From positions 1-64,000 of the forward strand of contig JAWQEG010000524.1 of NCBI GenBank assembly GCA_033782935.1: a stretch of DNA of 64,000 nt. Direction: 5' to 3'. The notes beneath the pieces were generated by a model. The model was not told the origin of the DNA. It was given only the letters and a program-made list of their open reading frames with translations, and ran no database searches. Made by a program: the position numbers and the translations under genes. Source of the stretch: Petrolisthes cinctipes (lineage: Eukaryota > Arthropoda > Malacostraca > Decapoda > Porcellanidae). Shown piece after piece: positions 59,790 to 64,000 of the stretch (positions within the stretch are counted from its first letter, which is position 1; each line of letters opens with the position of its first letter).

Positions 59790-60450
59790 CTTCACTATAT
59801 TCATGTTGGTAGACCATCGGTGTCCGATTATGTCAATTGTGCCGTCTTCTTTCATGGCTTCGAGAGTGTCTGACCAGCTCAATCCTGGAGGCGCACACTC
59901 GGGGGCATTGGAATATCGCAATGGCTAATGAAGATACAGGGGCCTTCCTACGGTGTCTGGCGCTGGTGATTCTTTCACGCCACCTTTCACAGAAGGTGGA
60001 GGCCAAGGCCGCTTTGGTGGAGGCTCTCCGAGTTAGGACACGCCAGTAGGATCTGTCCTCAGCACAGGGTTCCAGCTCTCTTGCAGGGATGCCACAATGT
60101 TTTAGGCTGTCTTTGATGCAGTCCTTGTAGCGCTGTATAGGGCGACCAAACTTTCTGTGGCCTTCTGAGAGTACACCGTAAAATATCTAGCGCGGGAGGC
60201 GGGATTTGTTCATACAAATTACAAGTCCAGTCCAGCGAAGCTGAGCTTTTACAACATGGCCTCGATGCTGACAAGGCCAGCCCTGTCCAGAACCTCCAAG
60301 TTCGTCACTTTGTCCTGCTATTTGATTCCTGATTGAGCGCAGGGCCTTCATGGGAAAACGTTCAAGCTGCTTGAGTTGTTTTCGGTACAGAGGCCAAGTC
60401 TCGCACCCATACAGAAGACTTGTGAGTACAACTGCTCTGTAGACTTTAAT
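59790..60450 (-). mobile_element. C-terminal fragment of another LINE family
   Basis: In reverse complement the translation runs VVLTSLLYGCETWPLYRKQL, KQLERFPMKALRSI, AQLRWTGLVICMNKSRLPRY and then a segment ending near SDTLEAMKEDGTID, with several stops and frame changes. LLYGCETW and LRWTGHV-type motifs are typical of the region after the reverse transcriptase in non-LTR elements. The sequence differs from both other LINE families in the window. It is dead and truncated. Confidence 0.75.
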
Positions 60451-60939
60451 GTAAACTAAAATTAAAGTCTATTTATCATTACACATTGCAAACACATTCA
60501 GTACACTAACAACAACAACCACCATTCTGTACATACCATACCATCACTACTTTTCACCACCATACACTATCACCATGCTAGGCTATATTCACCATCGTAC
60601 GGTCCCCCATTATAATATTACAGTAAACTCTCTCCACACACGCTATATCTCCACTATCATTTTTTTTAGTGTACGGTACTGTACTTGCATGCATCCACTG
60701 TGACCTACCAAACTCCACCTGACACACCCTGGCTAGACACACGCTATACACACCTCGTCTATAATAATATACAAATACATAGATATGCCAGCCTTCTAAC
60801 TGTGGGTTAATATATAAAAGTTTATACGTATATAACTCTTGGATGGATGCTAAGAGTGATTCCTTCCGACATGAAAATAATATCGTCTGGTGTAAGTAAG
60901 TAACAAAATAGAAAAGATTAATAAACAAAACAGTAAAAC

Positions 60940-60942
<3 letters not shown>

Positions 60943-61004
<62 letters not shown>
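60943..61004. repeat. (GA)n microsatellite
   Basis: About 31 GA units, the longest pure microsatellite in the right third of the window. Confidence 0.95.
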
Positions 61005-61008
<4 letters not shown>

Positions 61009-61889
61009 ATGTTTTCAAGATAGTGGAGGAGGTGACAACGTTCTCCTCTCTACTCCTATTTCACCTTCCTAACCACTTAACCAGGGATGAAAGACAGCTC
61101 TTGCAATGGGAGGCGCCGCTGATATCAGTGTATCTGTTTTAATTCCTCTGTGTGTGTGTGTGTGTGTGTCAATTTCTCTTGCCCCTCCTCCTCTCTCTCC
61201 ATCTGTGTGTGTATGCGTGTGTGTGATATTGGAAGTAGAAGCTGACGTAAATATAAGAAGAAAAAAAAAGGGGAGTGGAAAGAGAGCATCCTGTACAAAC
61301 ACACACTCTCTCTCTATCTCTCTCTCAGATTCTGGCTACTTTACACACACACACACATTCACATTCCACCTACCCGACACAAACTCTGAAATGAATCTTG
61401 CCTTGTCAATAATATATACCACCACTTACACTGGCATAGTGAAATTTTCCAAGTCACTACAATTCACGTTAACAACTCTTCTCTTAGTAATCAGAATGTC
61501 TCTTCATCTTGACTCACGTGGTCTTGGATTGATCGATCGAACTGAAGCTAAAACAACACAAAACAGAATCTTTAACGCTCACATACCGGCACTATTCTAT
61601 CCTTTCTCTCTTATGGTAGTTAGTTAGACCCCAAACATCTTCATAAGTACCAACCAATATTATGACTGATGTTGCTGTTTGATATCCTTTCTATTCCTCT
61701 GTATTCCTTTGTACTATCTCTGTATGGGCTACGACACTTTAACTATACTACGTCACGCCATACTTTCTGGGAATACCCGTGGTTCATAAGTGTGAGTAAC
61801 AAACAGTGTTCAAGATACTTTACGTAAACCACAACGTCGGGAAAATGGCGGTTAGAAGTGGAGTTTGTTGCCCAATGTGGTATCTCCAT

Positions 61890-62010
61890 GCTTTATTTGT
61901 GATGATGATGATGATGGTGATGTTGATGATGATGATGATGTTGGTGATGATGATGATAATGATGATGGTGGTGATGTTAATGATGTTAATGACGTTGATA
62001 ATGATGATAT
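61890..62010. repeat. GAT/GATGTT trinucleotide repeat
   Basis: Imperfect GAT repeats with GTT interruptions. All reading frames are open, which explains Met/Asp/Ser-run ORFs here. Confidence 0.9.
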
Positions 62011-62599
62011 GATGACGTTACCCCTCTGGTCAGTTAACTCGTTTAACATATTAACAGACTGAAACTGAAGGAGAAATTCATAAATCTAAAAACATAAAGA
62101 GTTAAAAGGCAGTCATGAATGGCAAGGCACTAGGAAAAAAGGAGGAAGAATGCTTTTTGCAAACGAGAAAATTATCTTCTGATGAATGTCATAGAAAATT
62201 CCACAGTTCATTTGTCGTTGTTTACATAAAATAAATAAATAAACGAATCACAAAAAAGAAAATATACGGTATAGGCCTATTACGTAAAACCAGTAGTGCT
62301 GCAATTTGTATTTAATGTCACTGTTTATACTCCCTGAAAATATCACAAATTTATGTCCGTGACTGTAACCTCAAGGGGGAAACTCACTTTTGGTACAGTT
62401 GGTCACAAGATTCTTACACAGGCTGTATGGAAAGAGAGGTAATTAAATTGGAAGTACTGCAATGAAAGGTCTACCAAGTGACTCTGTGATTAGCAAAACA
62501 ACAAACCTAATAATGATGTTGTATTGCAGTTAAGTAATCTTACATTTTCTATATGTTGTAAACCCTCGAAAACAACAGCGTGTGAAAGAATTCTTGTGG

Positions 62600-62822
62600 C
62601 CAACTGTACAGTTGCCCACACATGAAGCTGGTATGCCTCACTACTTGTGTGGTTGCTACAACAGAAAGGAATGTGAGCAAAATGTGTTGACAGGCAGACA
62701 GTTATAACATTATTACTGTCTGCCTCTCAACAAACTATGACTTTTGCTCACATTCCCTCCTGTTGTAGCTACCTCACAAGTAACGAGGCGTATCATCTTC
62801 ATGTGTGGAAAACTGTACATTA
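62600..62822. mobile_element. Foldback MITE, ~222 bp
   Basis: Arms of about 105 bp: 62601-62710 (AACTGTACAGTTGCCCACAC ... TGACAGGCAGACAGT) pairs with 62715-62820 (ACTGTCTGCCTCTCAACA ... GTGTGGAAAACTGTACATT). The loop is only a few bases. It is non-coding. Confidence 0.85.
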
Positions 62823-62837
62823 GAGCGCCTGGATTCC

Positions 62838-62925
62838 GCCAGAGTATGCCAGGAAACAGGACCATGCAGATATGCAAAAATAATAATGGTCTGTTGCTTG
62901 GATTGGTTTGAAGGAATCACTTGCT
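62838..62925. repeat. Hairpin-core repeat
   Basis: GGATTCCGCCAGAGTATGCC and GGAAACAGGACCAT on the left pair with ATGGTCTGTTGCTTGG and TTTGAAGGAATC on the right. It is a member of the dispersed hairpin family, directly beside the 62600-62822 foldback element. Confidence 0.6.
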
Positions 62926-63668
62926 GCATACAGATTTACCAACACTACTACCTCCCCTCCCCCCCCCCTAGCTTAACAGTGTCTGGCTGGATAAAAAACA
63001 CCTGCTGAGGCTGGATAACATAGGCTAGTAGGCTAGTGGTGCAAGGGAGTCGTGTATACATGACTGGTGACATGTGCACTTACCCACACCTCAAACACGC
63101 GCACACATACACACACACACACACACGCACTTCAGTCACGCATGTACGGCCTGTCGGACACACAAATTGTTAGTGACACGTACAGTACCTTCACTCTAAC
63201 ACATACCCGTTATATACATTTCACACTATTGTATAGATGCTACACACTTCACATGCATGTATAGCCTACACTCCAATATATCCCATTTACTTATTATTTT
63301 ATTTAATCTAATGTTCCGACACTGGACTGGACACAGGCTTCATGAAACCCGTTCTTTACCAACATACACACACACACGTCACGACTTCCGAACTGACACT
63401 CCACCACCGAGAAAAGAAGGGTGTGATGGTATATCCCAAATACAGTGCGGTTGTTATGGTACCAGCGAGGGTGTTGTTTTACGAGGTTTGTTAGTTTGGT
63501 GTGATCTTTATGTTCGCTCTATACACAACACTGGGACACGCGTAATACACACACTAGTATAATGTACTGTTCTATAAATACTACAAATATAATGGTACAT
63601 AAACAGTACAAGATAACATATTTTCTAAATAAAGTTTATATTGATACATATATACCTACAACTTCATT

Positions 63669-63674
<6 letters not shown>

Positions 63675-63710
<36 letters not shown>
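63675..63710. repeat. (CA)n(GA)n microsatellite
   Basis: Short CA run continuing as GA repeats, just downstream (minus-strand sense) of the candidate exon at 63744-63846. Confidence 0.9.
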
Positions 63711-63713
<3 letters not shown>

Positions 63714-63743
63714 TTATAACCTCTGTACCGACTTGCCACTCAC

Positions 63744-63846
63744 CTCCTCGATGCAGGATTTCAGAGTACAGTGTATAGTGTTAAGAGTGAAGACAGCAAG
63801 AAAACTCTGTGTAACCGGTCCACACTGCTCCAAGCTAATGACTGAG
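63744..63846 (-). other. Candidate coding exon at right edge
   Basis: A CGCCACCAG acceptor precedes 103 nt that read SVISLEQCGPVTQSFLAVF ... TIHCTLKSCIEE and end at a GTGAGT donor. It is open and Cys-containing with a hydrophobic middle. No partner exon is visible before the window ends, and the family was not recognised. Confidence 0.35.
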
Positions 63847-64000
63847 CTGGTGGCGAAGTGTAGTGGGATATATGAAGCCACGCCAAGCCAAGAGAGGATG
63901 GAAAATGATAGGGAGGGAGGGATAGCTACAGGGAGTGGGAGGGACGGAGGCAAGGAGGGACTACGTGTGAGATGTAATGGGAGGGGGGAGGGATTGCGTG

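Larger units (their letters stand above)
60451..62599. other. Simple-sequence-rich intergenic DNA
   Basis: Contains (GA)n at 60943-61004, (GT)n at 61150-61168, further CT/CA tracts around 61180-61360 and a GAT-rich block at 61890-62010. The plus-strand ORF at 61106-61627 spans microsatellites and has no recognisable domain; not supported as a gene. Confidence 0.5.

Noticed and set aside
61106..61627. 173-residue plus-strand ORF
   Set aside because: It spans GT, CT and CA microsatellites, has no recognisable domain and no splice context.

Overview
This is nuclear DNA from an animal with introns. It is AT-rich and dense in (CT)n/(GA)n/(CA)n microsatellites, non-LTR retrotransposon copies and short palindromic elements. 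A DM4/12-family gene, a MARVEL gene and an RTE element ending in (GATA)n fit an arthropod, and the microsatellite density suggests a crustacean, most likely a decapod. That taxonomic call is inference; no species can be named.

Layout. (1) 698-4832 (+): the 3' half of an M1 aminopeptidase N gene in 11 exons, with an apparent 1-bp frameshift in its third exon. (2) 4833-14925: a repeat-rich stretch with an inverted segmental repeat, a MITE, RTE scars, a two-exon gene relic on +, the 3' exons of an unidentified gene on - (8964-10144) and a decayed jockey-like LINE (10493-12290). (3) 14995-15789 (-): a small MARVEL-type four-helix membrane protein. (4) 18534-24036 (+): a two-exon gene for a huge low-complexity Ser/Thr/Pro-rich protein of about 1645 residues that I cannot assign. 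(5) 24800-27921: RTE-type LINE copy 1, decayed. (6) 29218-30071: a TA-flanked non-autonomous DNA transposon. (7) 30320-34458 (-): a complete 9-exon DONSON gene (replisome assembly), 564 codons. (8) 34813-36392: a cluster of related, partly nested MITEs. (9) 38972-40733 (-): a complete 4-exon secreted DM4/12-family gene, 232 codons. (10) 44910-58298 (-): a complete 8-exon class A GPCR gene (761 codons) with a very long cytoplasmic tail, HKF in place of DRY and a possible alternative last exon. Its largest intron holds RTE copy 2, which is intact except for a 205-bp MITE. (11) 58299-64000: mostly non-coding, with another LINE fragment, a foldback element and one candidate exon at the right edge.

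The genes are unrelated in function (peptidase, membrane tetraspan, matrix-like protein, DNA replication, secreted DM4/12, GPCR), as expected for a random metazoan locus. Exons were joined by hand from GT/AG signals and reading phase. The DONSON, GPCR and DM4/12 models close in frame over every junction, which is strong internal support. The most unusual items are the non-canonical GPCR, the giant matrix-like protein, the MITE-in-LINE-in-intron nesting, and two families of palindromic short elements dispersed over the whole window.
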